Assembly (NCBI RefSeq): GCF_000482365.1
Contig: NZ_AXVC01000027.1
Span: forward strand, 1 to 59,428
Source: Porphyromonas uenonis DSM 23387 = JCM 13868
Lineage (GTDB): Bacteria > Bacteroidota > Bacteroidia > Bacteroidales > Porphyromonadaceae
DNA: 59,428 nt
Reading direction: 5' to 3'
Below the pieces are notes generated by a model, which saw nothing but the letters and a program-made list of their open reading frames with translations, ran no database searches and was not told the origin of the DNA. The translations under genes and the position numbers were made by a program. Below, in pieces: positions 1-7,608 of the stretch; the first letter of the stretch is position 1; every line of letters begins with the position of its first letter.

Positions 1-88
1 CCTCAGCGCCTTGCGCTTCATCCTTTCTGCAAAGTCAAGACAATCTTGCAAGCAAGATTGTGAGACTGTTGACTTTTGCAACAGTCTC
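1..88 (+). repeat. Family-1 MITE, right-hand part (cut by window edge)
   Basis: This is the right half of the short repeat found complete at 28886, 33594, 51105 and 52687. It contains the internal IR around CAATCTTGCAAGCAAGATTG and ends in TTTTGCAACAGTCTC at position 88. The orientation is the same as the 28886 copy. The left end lies outside the window, so its target duplication cannot be checked. Confidence 0.85.
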
Positions 89-110
89 ACCATAATGTAG
101 CCCATTCGTT

Positions 111-168
111 GAGAGCTATCTGCGTCACGCTACGCTCATGCGCTAGCTTGACGTGGCGGGTAGCTCTC
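111..168 (+). terminator. Long hairpin upstream of pheS
   Basis: GAGAGCTATCTGC (111-123) pairs with GCGGGTAGCTCTC (156-168) over 13 bp, including G-T wobbles. TTTGTTATATAT follows, and the pheS ATG is 19 nt further on. It may be the terminator of an upstream gene or a leader attenuator of pheS; the sequence does not decide between these. Confidence 0.5.
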
Positions 169-187
169 TTTGTTATATATCCCATCT

Positions 188-1213
188 ATGCTTGATCAAA
201 TCCAGCAACTACAATCGGCTCTCGCCCACCTCGTAGCCTCTACGCCCGAGGAGGCTGAGCAGCTACGCATAGCTTATCTAGGCAAGAAAGGTCGTATCAC
301 TCAGCTCTTTGAGGCGTTTCGCCAGCTTCCCCCTGAGGAAAAGCGCCAACTCGGAGCAGCTCTCAATCAGCTCAAGCAAGAGGCCACTGCACGTATCAAG
401 GAGCTCCTATCCTCTGTCGCTACGCAGTCTGTACAGCAGACGATCGACCTGACCCGTCCTGCGGTGCCTTACCCGCTAGGCTCTCGTCATCCGCTCACAC
501 TCATACAGGAGGAGATCTGTAACATCTTCGAGCGCATGGGCTTTAGCATAGCTGAGGGGCCTGAGGTGGAGGATGACTGGCACGTCTTTGAAGCGCTCAA
601 CTTCCCGCCAGACCATCCCGCACGAGACATGCAGGACACTTTCTTTGTGGATCACAAGAGCAATATCTTGCTTCGCACCCACACCTCCTCCGTCCAGACG
701 CGCGTCATGAAGAGCCAAGAGCCTCCCATACGCGTCCTCTGCCCTGGGCGTGTCTATCGCAACGAGGCTATATCCGCTCGTGCTCACTGCTTCTTTCACC
801 AGATCGAGGGACTATACATTGATCGCAACGTGAGCTACGCCGACCTGAGAGAGGCGTTGCTCTTCTTCGCTCAGTCGCTTTTTGGCGCTGATACACAGAT
901 TCGCTTGCGCCCCTCCTACTTCCCCTTTACCGAGCCGAGCGCTGAGATGGATATCTCTTGCGGGCTGTGCCATGGCGAGGGTTGTGGCTTCTGCAAGCAT
1001 ACTGGATGGGTCGAGATCCTAGGCTGTGGCATGGTCGATCCCAACGTGCTGGAGAATTGTGGCATCGACAGCTCCGTCTACAGTGGCTACGCCTTCGGAC
1101 TAGGCGTGGAGCGCATTGCCAATCTTAAGTACAATGTGAAGGATCTACGCTACTTCTCGGAAAACAACCTAGACTTCCTCTCGCAGTTTACCGCACACAC
1201 CACTCCCCTCTAA
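188..1213 (+). CDS. pheS: Phenylalanine--tRNA ligase alpha subunit
   Basis: This is the catalytic alpha chain of the cytoplasmic (alpha-beta)2 Phe-tRNA synthetase, which charges tRNA-Phe. At 341 residues it has the usual length. The N-terminal helical tRNA-binding segment is followed by the class II aminoacyl-tRNA synthetase core: HTSSVQTRVM near residue 165, motif 2 PGRVYRNE near 186, FPFTEPSAEMD, and motif 3 GLGVERIANLKY near the C-terminus. A CxxC...CxxC cluster (CGLCHGEGCGFC) is inserted before the GWVEILGCGMV block and looks like a small metal-binding knob. I chose ATG 188; an in-frame TTG at 170 lies next to the leader hairpin and is less likely. pheT is not in the window. nth follows after 14 bp, so the two may be cotranscribed. 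Confidence 0.97.
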   Translation: MLDQIQQLQSALAHLVASTPEEAEQLRIAYLGKKGRITQLFEAFRQLPPEEKRQLGAALNQLKQEATARIKELLSSVATQSVQQTIDLTRPAVPYPLGSRHPLTLIQEEICNIFERMGFSIAEGPEVEDDWHVFEALNFPPDHPARDMQDTFFVDHKSNILLRTHTSSVQTRVMKSQEPPIRVLCPGRVYRNEAISARAHCFFHQIEGLYIDRNVSYADLREALLFFAQSLFGADTQIRLRPSYFPFTEPSAEMDISCGLCHGEGCGFCKHTGWVEILGCGMVDPNVLENCGIDSSVYSGYAFGLGVERIANLKYNVKDLRYFSENNLDFLSQFTAHTTPL

Positions 1214-1227
1214 AGGCTCCTTCGAAA

Positions 1228-1875
1228 GTGACTCTAGACGAACGCTACGGCTTGGCTCTGGAAGGGCTGACCAAGCTCTACCCCAACGCTGATACGGAGC
1301 TTATCTATCACGATCCCTTTAGTCTACTCGTGGCGGTCGTCCTCTCGGCTCAGTGCACCGACAAGCGGGTTAACATGGTTACTCCGCAACTGATGGCGCA
1401 CTTCCCGACGCCCGAGGCGATGGCGCGCGCCTCGGTCGATGATCTGCTAGCTTTCATGGGGAGTGTGAGCTATCCAAACAATAAGGCGAAGCACCTCATT
1501 GGGCTCTCCGAGCGGATCGCTCAGGAGCATCACGGCGTCGTCCCCTCTACGCGTGAAGAGCTAGAGGCGCTCCCAGGCGTAGGGCGCAAGAGTGCCAGCG
1601 TGATGCTGGCCGTCTGCTTTGATACGCCAGCGATGCCTGTTGATACGCACGTCTTCCGTGTGGCCAAGCGCATTGGTCTCGCCTCCTCACGAGCCACCAC
1701 GCCCTTAGCTGTCGAGCAAGCGCTCAGGCGACGCATACCTCGTGAGCAACTCATACGGGCGCATCATCAGCTTATCCTATTAGGCCGTTACATCTGCAAA
1801 GCGCGCAAACCGCTCTGCGACGAGTGCACCCTCACCGCCTGCTGTCGCCATTACGCTACAGCTTCGAAAGATTAA
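1228..1875 (+). CDS. nth: Endonuclease III (DNA glycosylase/AP lyase)
   Basis: This base-excision repair enzyme removes oxidised pyrimidines and cleaves at AP sites. It has 215 residues, the normal size for Nth. The helix-hairpin-helix LEALPGVGRKSA runs from about residue 112 to 123, with catalytic Lys121, and the catalytic Asp139 sits in PVDTHVFRV. The C-terminal 4Fe-4S loop is complete with the canonical C-X6-C-X2-C-X5-C spacing (Cys190, 197, 200, 206). The start is GTG at 1228, 14 bp after pheS; no better upstream start exists. It converges with dnaX. Confidence 0.97.
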   Translation: MTLDERYGLALEGLTKLYPNADTELIYHDPFSLLVAVVLSAQCTDKRVNMVTPQLMAHFPTPEAMARASVDDLLAFMGSVSYPNNKAKHLIGLSERIAQEHHGVVPSTREELEALPGVGRKSASVMLAVCFDTPAMPVDTHVFRVAKRIGLASSRATTPLAVEQALRRRIPREQLIRAHHQLILLGRYICKARKPLCDECTLTACCRHYATASKD

Positions 1876-1918
1876 GTGACCGGAGGTTTCGGTGTTACGA
1901 GCACTTTCTCCGTCACTT
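1874..1918. terminator. Hairpin shared by convergent nth and dnaX
   Basis: AAGTGAC (1874-1880) pairs with GTCACTT (1912-1918), extended inward by GGAG/CTCC with a one-base bulge. The arms overlap the stop codons of both convergent genes. There is no U-run, so it is probably a bidirectional 3'-end stabiliser or a weak terminator. Confidence 0.5.
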
Positions 1919-3694
1919 GACACGGAGACCGAGTGTTTCCGTTAGGTAGGCGACCTCTTTGTAGTGCTCCTTGTAGTAAGCCGCACGCTCCTGAGCTGTC
2001 GAGGCGTGCTGCGTCTGCTCCACAGCTGCGACCTCAGTCGTCAGGGTCAGGTGATCGTTGTGTAGCTTCTCCTTGAGATAGCGTAGCAAAGAACGCTCGA
2101 TTCGCTCGAACGACTCTAGCTGTATGTTGCTTACGAGTGAGAGCTTCAGCTCATGAGGTGGCTGTAGCTCCGGGGTGACCGTGTGGAGTAGCTGGGAGAG
2201 ATAAGCCTCCTCCGTGAGCTCCTCGTCAGCGTAGGCGAGCCACCACTTGAGTAGCGCCTCAGGCGTGACAGGCTCGTCACGTTGCTCTGTGGCCGTGGTG
2301 GCGCTATCGTCCTCAGCCTTACTGGCAGTGGCTTGTGCGGAGAGGGACTCCTCCGCCTGACGCTTGAGCGCCGATATACGTAGTGAGGAGGCCTTGGGTG
2401 TGTACTGCTTTGGTTGGCTAGTGGCTACCTGAGGACTCTTTTTTTTTTCGTCCTGTGTAGACGTAGCTGTAGAAGGCTTAGGCGTAGCCGCAGGAGGCGC
2501 CTGATAAGTAGCTTGCGGAGCTTGGACGCTACTTTCTTGTGGTGCTGGAGCTGCTGGTGCTTCTGTCTGGGGAGCGACCGTAGCATTCTTAAAGGCGCCA
2601 CACATCTCGGAGATCCCCATGAAGGTCAGCTCTACGAGTAGGCGCTTAGCTTGTGACGAGCGGTAGTTACGCTCGCAGGAGACCAACTTAGAGATAGACT
2701 TATAGAGAAAGAGCGGATGTATCTGCTGCGCTAGCGTGGCAAAGCGCTCCGCATGTACGCCCGTATAGGGAAAGAGTTGCATCGTCTCCGGGGTGCGAGC
2801 TACCAGCAGGTTGCGCATGAAGTCAGCCAAGCCGATGATCAGCTGTCGCATGGCTACTCCCTTGGCTAGGAGCTCGTCGAGGAGTAGGAGCGTGCGCTTG
2901 TAGTCACCACTATATAGGTAGGTGGTGAAGTAAAAATAGTACTCGTCGTCTAGTATGTTGAGCGTCTGTAGCGTCTGCTCGTAAGAGATGACACCGTCCT
3001 GCGCTGTGCTAGCCAGGCGGTCAAAGAGTGAGAGCGCATCGCGCATACCGCCATCGGCAATGCGTGCGATCGTGTCAAAAGAGCGAGGGTCGTACTGCAA
3101 CCCCTCCGCATCAGCCACACGGCGTAGCTGCTCTGCGATCTGCTCCGGCGGTATCGGCTTGAAGTCGTACACCTGACAGCGTGAGAGGATCGTGGGGAGT
3201 ACCTTGTCCTTTTCGGTTGTGGCTAGGATAAAGACTACATAGCCAGGGGGCTCCTCAAGGGTTTTGAGAAAAGCGTTGAAAGCGCCCGACGAGAGCATAT
3301 GCACCTCATCGATGATGTAGACCTTGTACTTGCCCTGCTGTGGACGTATGTAGACATCCTCGTTGAGACGGCGTATATCGTCGACCGAGTTGTTGGAGGC
3401 GGCGTCCAGCTCGTATATGTTGAACGCACGCTGATGCAGAGCAGCCTGACAGTTGGGGCATACGCCACACGCCTCTCCCTGCGGGGTTAGTTGCTCACAA
3501 TTGATCGTACGGGCTAGGATACGCGCTGCAGACGTCTTGCCCACACCGCGAGGCCCGCAGAAAAGGTATGCGTGAGCTATCTTGCCCTGCTGTATAGCAC
3601 TCTTGAGCGTGAGACAGATAGCCTCCTGCCCGAGCATCTCGTCGAATGTCTGCGGGCGGTACTTACGCGCTGATACTATAAAGTTGTCACTCAT
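1913..3694 (-). CDS. dnaX: DNA polymerase III subunit tau/gamma (clamp loader)
   Basis: This is the ATPase of the replicative clamp-loader complex. In 593 residues it has Walker A GPRGVGKT (about 47-54), four zinc-binding cysteines (about 66, 76, 79, 82), Walker B IIDEVH (about 128-132), sensor-1 SRC (about 171-173), domain III to about residue 370, then a low-complexity Ala/Pro/Gln linker and a tau-type C-terminal domain. The start MSDNFIVSARKYRP at 3694 follows an AAGGAG and overlaps the end of the upstream permease gene by 8 bp. An upstream in-frame ATG (MINQKEM) is possible. At codon 416 the linker contains an uninterrupted A10 tract, a likely slippage site that would yield a gamma-like short form; see the separate feature. 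Confidence 0.97.
   Translation of the reverse strand: MSDNFIVSARKYRPQTFDEMLGQEAICLTLKSAIQQGKIAHAYLFCGPRGVGKTSAARILARTINCEQLTPQGEACGVCPNCQAALHQRAFNIYELDAASNNSVDDIRRLNEDVYIRPQQGKYKVYIIDEVHMLSSGAFNAFLKTLEEPPGYVVFILATTEKDKVLPTILSRCQVYDFKPIPPEQIAEQLRRVADAEGLQYDPRSFDTIARIADGGMRDALSLFDRLASTAQDGVISYEQTLQTLNILDDEYYFYFTTYLYSGDYKRTLLLLDELLAKGVAMRQLIIGLADFMRNLLVARTPETMQLFPYTGVHAERFATLAQQIHPLFLYKSISKLVSCERNYRSSQAKRLLVELTFMGISEMCGAFKNATVAPQTEAPAAPAPQESSVQAPQATYQAPPAATPKPSTATSTQDEKKKSPQVATSQPKQYTPKASSLRISALKRQAEESLSAQATASKAEDDSATTATEQRDEPVTPEALLKWWLAYADEELTEEAYLSQLLHTVTPELQPPHELKLSLVSNIQLESFERIERSLLRYLKEKLHNDHLTLTTEVAAVEQTQHASTAQERAAYYKEHYKEVAYLTETLGLRVK
2438..2449 (-). promoter_or_regulatory. dnaX: A10 slippage/frameshift tract in dnaX
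   Basis: On the coding (minus) strand the codons are GAA AAA AAA AAG, a run of ten A. Gain of one A (or -1 slippage) puts a TAG seven codons later. Loss of one A puts a TAG four codons after the tract. Either product would be about 420-424 residues, close to the 431-residue gamma of E. coli. An AGGA lies just upstream of the tract. Use of dnaX slippage to make gamma is known in E. coli (ribosomal) and Thermus (transcriptional); its use here is inference. Confidence 0.6.
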
Positions 3695-4973
3695 CTCCTT
3701 CTGGTTTATCATCGTCCGTATGAGCCTTCTCATAGCGCTCCTGCTCTGACTGGCTTAGGGCTGAGAGTCCGCTGTTCTGTACAATTTGTGAGAGACGCTC
3801 GAGCGACTTCGTCTCTTGAAGGTCCGTAGAGGCGGTCGGCTTGGCCTTTGACCCAGGCACGTAGTCGTGACGATAGAGATTGATAAAGAGTACGATCAGG
3901 GAGAGTATCAGCGGTCCGAAGATGACTCCCCAGAAGCCAAAGAGCGAGAGCCCGATGAAGACACCGAAGATGGTGATCAGCGGGTGAATGTTTGCCATCT
4001 GCTTCTGTAGGAGTAGTCGTGCCACATTGTCCACGCCTCCGATGACGATGAAGCCGTAGAGCGCTAGTAGGATAGCATTGAGCCAGTCTCCGTTGATCCC
4101 CATGAAGACCGCTAGTGGAATCCATACGATCATAGTACCTAGCACGGGGATGATCGTCGTAAAGGTCGTCAGTACGGCAAAGAGTAGCGCATTGTTTACC
4201 CCAAAGATGAGGTAGCCTATATAGGCAAAGACTCCCTGTACGATCGCTAGGACTGGTATGCCGATAGCATTACTCTTGACGATGCTGACTGTCTCGTTGG
4301 TGACTGTCTTTTTATTATCCTCTGTAAAGGGAAGTAGCTCCTCCACGGCTGCCTCAAAATGGTCATAACCTCGTAGCATGAAGTAGAGGAGGAAGAGGAT
4401 GACAAAAGCGTTTAGGAAGAACGAAGACATCCCCTGTAGCAACCCTTTGACCAAAGTGGTTGAGAAGCTCGTCAGCTTCTGCAGGTTTTCTTCGCTCCAT
4501 AGTTCTATGCCAAAGCGATCCTCCACCTGCTGGATCATATCTTGCGCCTGCGTCGTCAGTACATTGAGTGACTCTGGATCGAATGTGGAGAAGAGGTCGA
4601 TGAGCATCAAGACGATCCCCAAGAGTGGTATGAGAAAGAAGAAGATAGCCTCTATGGTCAGTAGCGAAGCGGCCCAGTTGCGTCCCCAGTGCTTGCGCTC
4701 CACAAGCCACTTCATCTGACCTCTCAGGAGGACGTAGATGGTTAGGGCTCCCAGCACACCACTCATGTAGGGTAGGGCATGCTTGCCGATTATAAGCATC
4801 AAGATGAGGATGAGCGTGATCAGAGAGGTACGAGGCGTCCAGAAGGAAACCTTGTATATAGGCTCTCCGAGCTTCGTGTGGCTGTGCGTGAATTCGTTAG
4901 GAGCAGTCTGGCTGGCACCCTTCGTTGCAGACGATGGGGCGTTTGAGTCGTTAGGGGCTTTTCTATCTGACAT
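3687..4973 (-). CDS. AI-2E family transporter (PerM-like permease)
   Basis: This is a 428-residue inner-membrane protein of the AI-2E/UPF0118 family, exporters of small molecules or ions whose substrates are mostly unknown. After a polar N-terminus rich in Ser/Asn/Pro come two hydrophobic segments, a soluble region (about 110-190), and then a block of further membrane helices with the family-typical stretch VLGTMIVWIPLAVFMGING and a following GFIVIGGVDNVARLLL. The start was set at MSDRKAPN (4973) because the upstream in-frame extension lacks family-like sequence. It overlaps dnaX by 8 bp, so both are probably one transcript from the -7 box at 5039-5046. Confidence 0.85.
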   Translation of the reverse strand: MSDRKAPNDSNAPSSATKGASQTAPNEFTHSHTKLGEPIYKVSFWTPRTSLITLILILMLIIGKHALPYMSGVLGALTIYVLLRGQMKWLVERKHWGRNWAASLLTIEAIFFFLIPLLGIVLMLIDLFSTFDPESLNVLTTQAQDMIQQVEDRFGIELWSEENLQKLTSFSTTLVKGLLQGMSSFFLNAFVILFLLYFMLRGYDHFEAAVEELLPFTEDNKKTVTNETVSIVKSNAIGIPVLAIVQGVFAYIGYLIFGVNNALLFAVLTTFTTIIPVLGTMIVWIPLAVFMGINGDWLNAILLALYGFIVIGGVDNVARLLLQKQMANIHPLITIFGVFIGLSLFGFWGVIFGPLILSLIVLFINLYRHDYVPGSKAKPTASTDLQETKSLERLSQIVQNSGLSALSQSEQERYEKAHTDDDKPEGDE

Positions 4974-5038
4974 AGGGCAAGAGTGAGTTTTGGGAAAACT
5001 GTCTTGAGAAATAATAGTTAGACGTATCAAGTTTCACC

Positions 5039-5046
5039 CAAAGGTA
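5039..5046 (-). promoter_or_regulatory. Promoter -7 box for the permease-dnaX transcript
   Basis: On the minus strand the sequence reads TACCTTTG, the Bacteroidetes TAnnTTTG -7 element, about 65 bp before the permease ATG. No clear -33 TTTG was found. Confidence 0.5.
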
Positions 5047-5081
5047 CGAAAAAAGAAGTTAGAGCTCCTCGCCTTAGACGC

Positions 5082-5119
5082 AAAAAAGAGAGTGACTCAC
5101 ACGCTGTGTAAGTCACTCT
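5082..5119 (-). terminator. Intrinsic terminator of tRNA-Pro
   Basis: On the minus strand AGAGTGACT (5119-5111) pairs perfectly with AGTCACTCT (5097-5089), with further CACA/TGTG pairing inside the loop. T6 follows after one base. It lies 20 bp downstream of the tRNA. Confidence 0.85.
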
Positions 5120-5139
5120 TGATATAGGTCTGACGACCT

Positions 5140-5217
5140 TGGTCGGGATGACTGGATTCGAACCAGCGACCTCACGCCCCCCAGACGCGCACTCTAACCG
5201 GACTGAGCTACATCCCG
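5140..5217 (-). tRNA. tRNA-Pro(GGG)
   Basis: On the minus strand the acceptor stem CGGGATG/CATCCCG is perfect, the D-arm contains GCTC and AGTCCGGTTA, the anticodon loop reads CTGGGGG (anticodon GGG), and the T-arm GCTGG-TTCGAAT-CCAGT is intact. The discriminator is A and CCA is encoded (5142-5140). C1-G72 is typical of bacterial tRNA-Pro. The gene has its own promoter (TACCTTTG at 5230-5237 with CAAA/TTTG at 5258-5261) and a terminator. Confidence 0.95.
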
Positions 5218-5229
5218 TATTTCGAGGGG

Positions 5230-5261
5230 CAAAGGTACAACTTATTTTTGGACTAGCCAAA
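5230..5261 (-). promoter_or_regulatory. Promoter of tRNA-Pro
   Basis: On the minus strand TTTG (5261-5258), a 20-bp spacer and TACCTTTG (5237-5230) match the Bacteroidetes -33/-7 pattern. The tRNA begins 13 bp downstream. Confidence 0.75.
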
Positions 5262-5303
5262 TCTACGGAGCCCCTAGACTGTGTGTCACGACGAGCCTCT
5301 CGG

Positions 5304-6197
5304 CTAGTCGTTTTTGCCACTCCTCTGTAGCAACTCTTCTGGAGAAGCTCCCTCCTGCAAGGTGTGGCGTAGCTCCGAGGGGGAGAGCCCGAAGTTGTTG
5401 GAGCAGTAGCGTGAGAAGCTGGACTGTGCGCTGAAGGATAGCTGGCTGGCTATCTCGCCGATGGAGAGATCGTAGTCCTGAATGAGGAAGAGTATCTGCT
5501 TATTGCTCTGCATACGTATCCACTGCTCGGGCGAAGTGCCAAACTCCTCTCTAAATCGCTTGTAAAAAGCGGAGGTAGACATATAGACCCGCTCGGCTAG
5601 TTCGGAGACCTTTGTATTGCAGGAGAAAGCACTGATCACATCACTATGAAACTTGGACTCTCCTAGGATAGGCCACAAGAAAGTGGCTAGCTCCTCACGG
5701 CTATAGTAAGCTCGTAGATTCCAAAAGAGCTCCTTGACCTTGAGCTCGTGGAGGTAGGCGCACAGTGCCTGATCATTGAGGTACACCTTGAGCGTTGTTA
5801 GTAGCGAGTGGATAGCCCCACGTATCTCAAGCGGAGCTGGATCGTAGGTCACCTCCAGCTTGAGCTCCTCGAGTTGCTGCAGTGAGATCTTGTCGCATAT
5901 GAAGTCCACAACGTCAAAGTATGCGTCTAGGAGCTCTCCGTCGGCACTGAAGGTGGCATTTACCGTACTACCACGCGGGATAAACTTCATCTGCCCCTCT
6001 CGCAGTTCCCACAGTTCGTCAGATATGGCTAGACGCACCGATCCTCTCGTGCAGAAGAGGATCGAGTGGTATTCAGTCATCCCACGGTAGAATCTTTTGT
6101 CAGAGCCATCGACGCGGAGCCACCCATTATTGGCATGTGTTGCGTAGTGGTGGCAGGAGAGATGCTCTGGTGGGTTGAATAGTGTCATAGAGGTCAT
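5304..6197 (-). CDS. AraC family transcriptional regulator
   Basis: This 297-residue DNA-binding regulator has an N-terminal cupin-like sensing half (about 1-170) and a C-terminal AraC double helix-turn-helix (about 190-285). The family pattern is clear: VSELAERVYMSTSAFYKRFR for the first HTH and IGEIASQLSFSAQSSFSRYC with FGLSPSELR for the second. Its ligand and targets cannot be read from the sequence. It is transcribed from a well-formed promoter (6425-6455) with a 5' leader of more than 200 nt. Its neighbours are tRNA-Pro downstream and the divergent pspC-like gene, which does not identify a regulon. Confidence 0.9.
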   Translation of the reverse strand: MTSMTLFNPPEHLSCHHYATHANNGWLRVDGSDKRFYRGMTEYHSILFCTRGSVRLAISDELWELREGQMKFIPRGSTVNATFSADGELLDAYFDVVDFICDKISLQQLEELKLEVTYDPAPLEIRGAIHSLLTTLKVYLNDQALCAYLHELKVKELFWNLRAYYSREELATFLWPILGESKFHSDVISAFSCNTKVSELAERVYMSTSAFYKRFREEFGTSPEQWIRMQSNKQILFLIQDYDLSIGEIASQLSFSAQSSFSRYCSNNFGLSPSELRHTLQEGASPEELLQRSGKND

Positions 6198-6424
6198 CTT
6201 AGGTTAGTGCTTTGAGCGAGCTAATCTTCCGATGAGGCTCCCCCTGAGAAGCTAGCCCAGCGACTTGAAGTCATCAGCATCGTGACTCACAAGCTTGCCA
6301 CGTTTCTAGCGACCCACCCCTCCTACTGATCTAGTAAAAAGGGAGCATGCAGGGACGGGCCTCATCCGCTCGCCCAAAAAAAGAACAGCCTGATCCAAAA
6401 GGGTACAGACCACCCTTCCTACCT

Positions 6425-6455
6425 CAAAGGTAGTGAAAACATTTGTAACGACAAA
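6425..6455 (-). promoter_or_regulatory. Promoter of the AraC regulator gene
   Basis: On the minus strand TTTG (6455-6452), a 19-bp spacer and TACCTTTG (6432-6425) form a canonical Bacteroidetes promoter. It implies a 5' UTR of about 220 nt. Confidence 0.75.
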
Positions 6456-6567
6456 TAGGCTGGAGGACGCACGGGGCGAGTAGCCCGTCGTAGGGCTACT
6501 CGTCCGATCACTCCGATAGCTCTATTCCCGCTATCTCTAATCTCTCAGCGAAGTCTAGAACTTTTTG

Positions 6568-6575
6568 TACATTTG
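6568..6575 (+). promoter_or_regulatory. Promoter -7 box for the PspC-like gene
   Basis: TACATTTG lies 73 bp before the ATG at 6649. No convincing -33 box is visible. Confidence 0.45.
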
Positions 6576-6648
6576 TAGGTAGATGAGCGTGGCTTACTAG
6601 GACGAGCTACGGCGAAATTGTGAATCAACTTAAGATCATTGCAGTATT

Positions 6649-6849
6649 ATGGAAAACAACAAAAGATTCTACCGCTCTCGTGATGCAAGGATTGGTGGCG
6701 TATGCGGAGGCATCGCAAACTACTTCGGATGGGATGCGACAGTCGTGCGAATTATCTACCTATTGCTAACATTCACAACGGCCTTTGCGGGGATTCCCAT
6801 CTATATCCTCATGTGGATATTCGTCCCGCGGGAGAGGTTTAACAACTAA
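6649..6849 (+). CDS. Small PspC-domain membrane protein
   Basis: This 66-residue protein consists of a single PspC domain. It has the family signature KRFYRSRDARIGGVCGGIANYFG followed by one hydrophobic helix ending IYILMWIFVP. PspC proteins sit in the inner membrane and, in proteobacteria, link envelope stress to transcription; in Bacteroidetes such short stand-alone forms are common and their role is unclear. The next gene (MarR-like) starts 27 bp downstream on the same strand, so the two are probably cotranscribed. Confidence 0.88.
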   Translation: MENNKRFYRSRDARIGGVCGGIANYFGWDATVVRIIYLLLTFTTAFAGIPIYILMWIFVPRERFNN

Positions 6850-6876
6850 CGAAACCCTTTTGGAGCATAGCACAAT

Positions 6877-7545
6877 ATGAGTTACCCATTACTACATGAG
6901 TTACTTGACCTAGTTGAGAGGTACGAAGAGTTTCGTGGCAATGCTGAGCAGTCGATGAGCAATTTCCTGCGCTTTGCTGATCAGTCTCTTGAGCAGCAGG
7001 CATCCACCGAGGAGTCTAAGACGGGCTCAAAGGGTGATGCCTATCTTAATGCGGTGATAGCACGTGACATAAGCTTCGTATACCGCTACATGCGCTACCT
7101 CGTGCGTAAGGCGATCAAGGATACGCCTCTACAGACCATCGATGAGTACTCTTATCTCATCACGCTGATGGCCAAGGGCGAGATGACCAAGACCGAGCTC
7201 AACAACTACAACGTCGTCGAGAAGACCTCTGGTAGTGAGATCATACGTCGTCTCCTCAAGAGTGGGCTAATCTCACAAAAGCGTAACATGCAGGACAAGC
7301 GTAGTCTGCTCCTCTCGATCACGCCCGAGGGACGCTCCGTGGTCCGGGAGCTACTACCTCGCATGCAGCGGAGTAGCGACCTACTCCTGCGAGACCTCTC
7401 GTGGGATCAGAAGATCTTCCTCCATACCCTCCACGAGCAGCTCTACGAGAGCAATCACCCGCTCTTCCTTAACGAGCGAGACACAGAGCTCGATAAGCTA
7501 CTAGAGAAGGTCCCCATCAAGCACGCCACGCACCCTAACAAGTAG
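6877..7545 (+). CDS. MarR-family winged-helix regulator
   Basis: This is a 222-residue cytoplasmic regulator. The central part has the MarR winged helix: a recognition-helix region (GSEIIRRLLKSGLISQKR) and the wing with the characteristic DKRSLLLSITPEGRSVV. The N-terminal ~70 residues are an Asp/Glu/Gln-rich helical segment, longer than in classical MarR proteins. The gene lies between a PspC-like gene and an acyl-CoA ligase on the same strand, which makes regulation of the ligase or of envelope functions plausible; that is inference. A heptad repeat array follows its stop codon. Confidence 0.8.
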   Translation: MSYPLLHELLDLVERYEEFRGNAEQSMSNFLRFADQSLEQQASTEESKTGSKGDAYLNAVIARDISFVYRYMRYLVRKAIKDTPLQTIDEYSYLITLMAKGEMTKTELNNYNVVEKTSGSEIIRRLLKSGLISQKRNMQDKRSLLLSITPEGRSVVRELLPRMQRSSDLLLRDLSWDQKIFLHTLHEQLYESNHPLFLNERDTELDKLLEKVPIKHATHPNK

Positions 7546-7547
7546 GC

Positions 7548-7601
7548 TCTAATATCTAACCTCTAACCTCTAACTTCTAATCTCTAACCTCTAACCTCTA
7601 C
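7548..7601. repeat. 7-bp-period array (TCTAAYY type)
   Basis: About seven imperfect units of TCTAACC/TCTAACT/TCTAATC fill nearly the whole gap between the MarR stop and the acyl-CoA ligase ATG at 7609. This is the complement of the RRTTAGA arrays elsewhere. A change in copy number would alter the distance between the two genes. Confidence 0.8.
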
Positions 7602-7608
7602 CCAACCC

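Larger units (their letters stand above)
6198..6648. other. Divergent intergenic region araC / pspC-like
   Basis: It holds the long araC leader, the araC promoter (6425-6455), a short TCCGAT-type repeat near 6505-6525 and the -7 box of the pspC-like gene (6568-6575). I see no further gene. Confidence 0.6.

Noticed and set aside
3687-3733. A longer dnaX start at 3733 or 3712
   Set aside because: MSDNFIVSARKYRP matches the usual DnaX beginning and has AAGGAG just upstream; the added residues would lie in the end of the permease gene.
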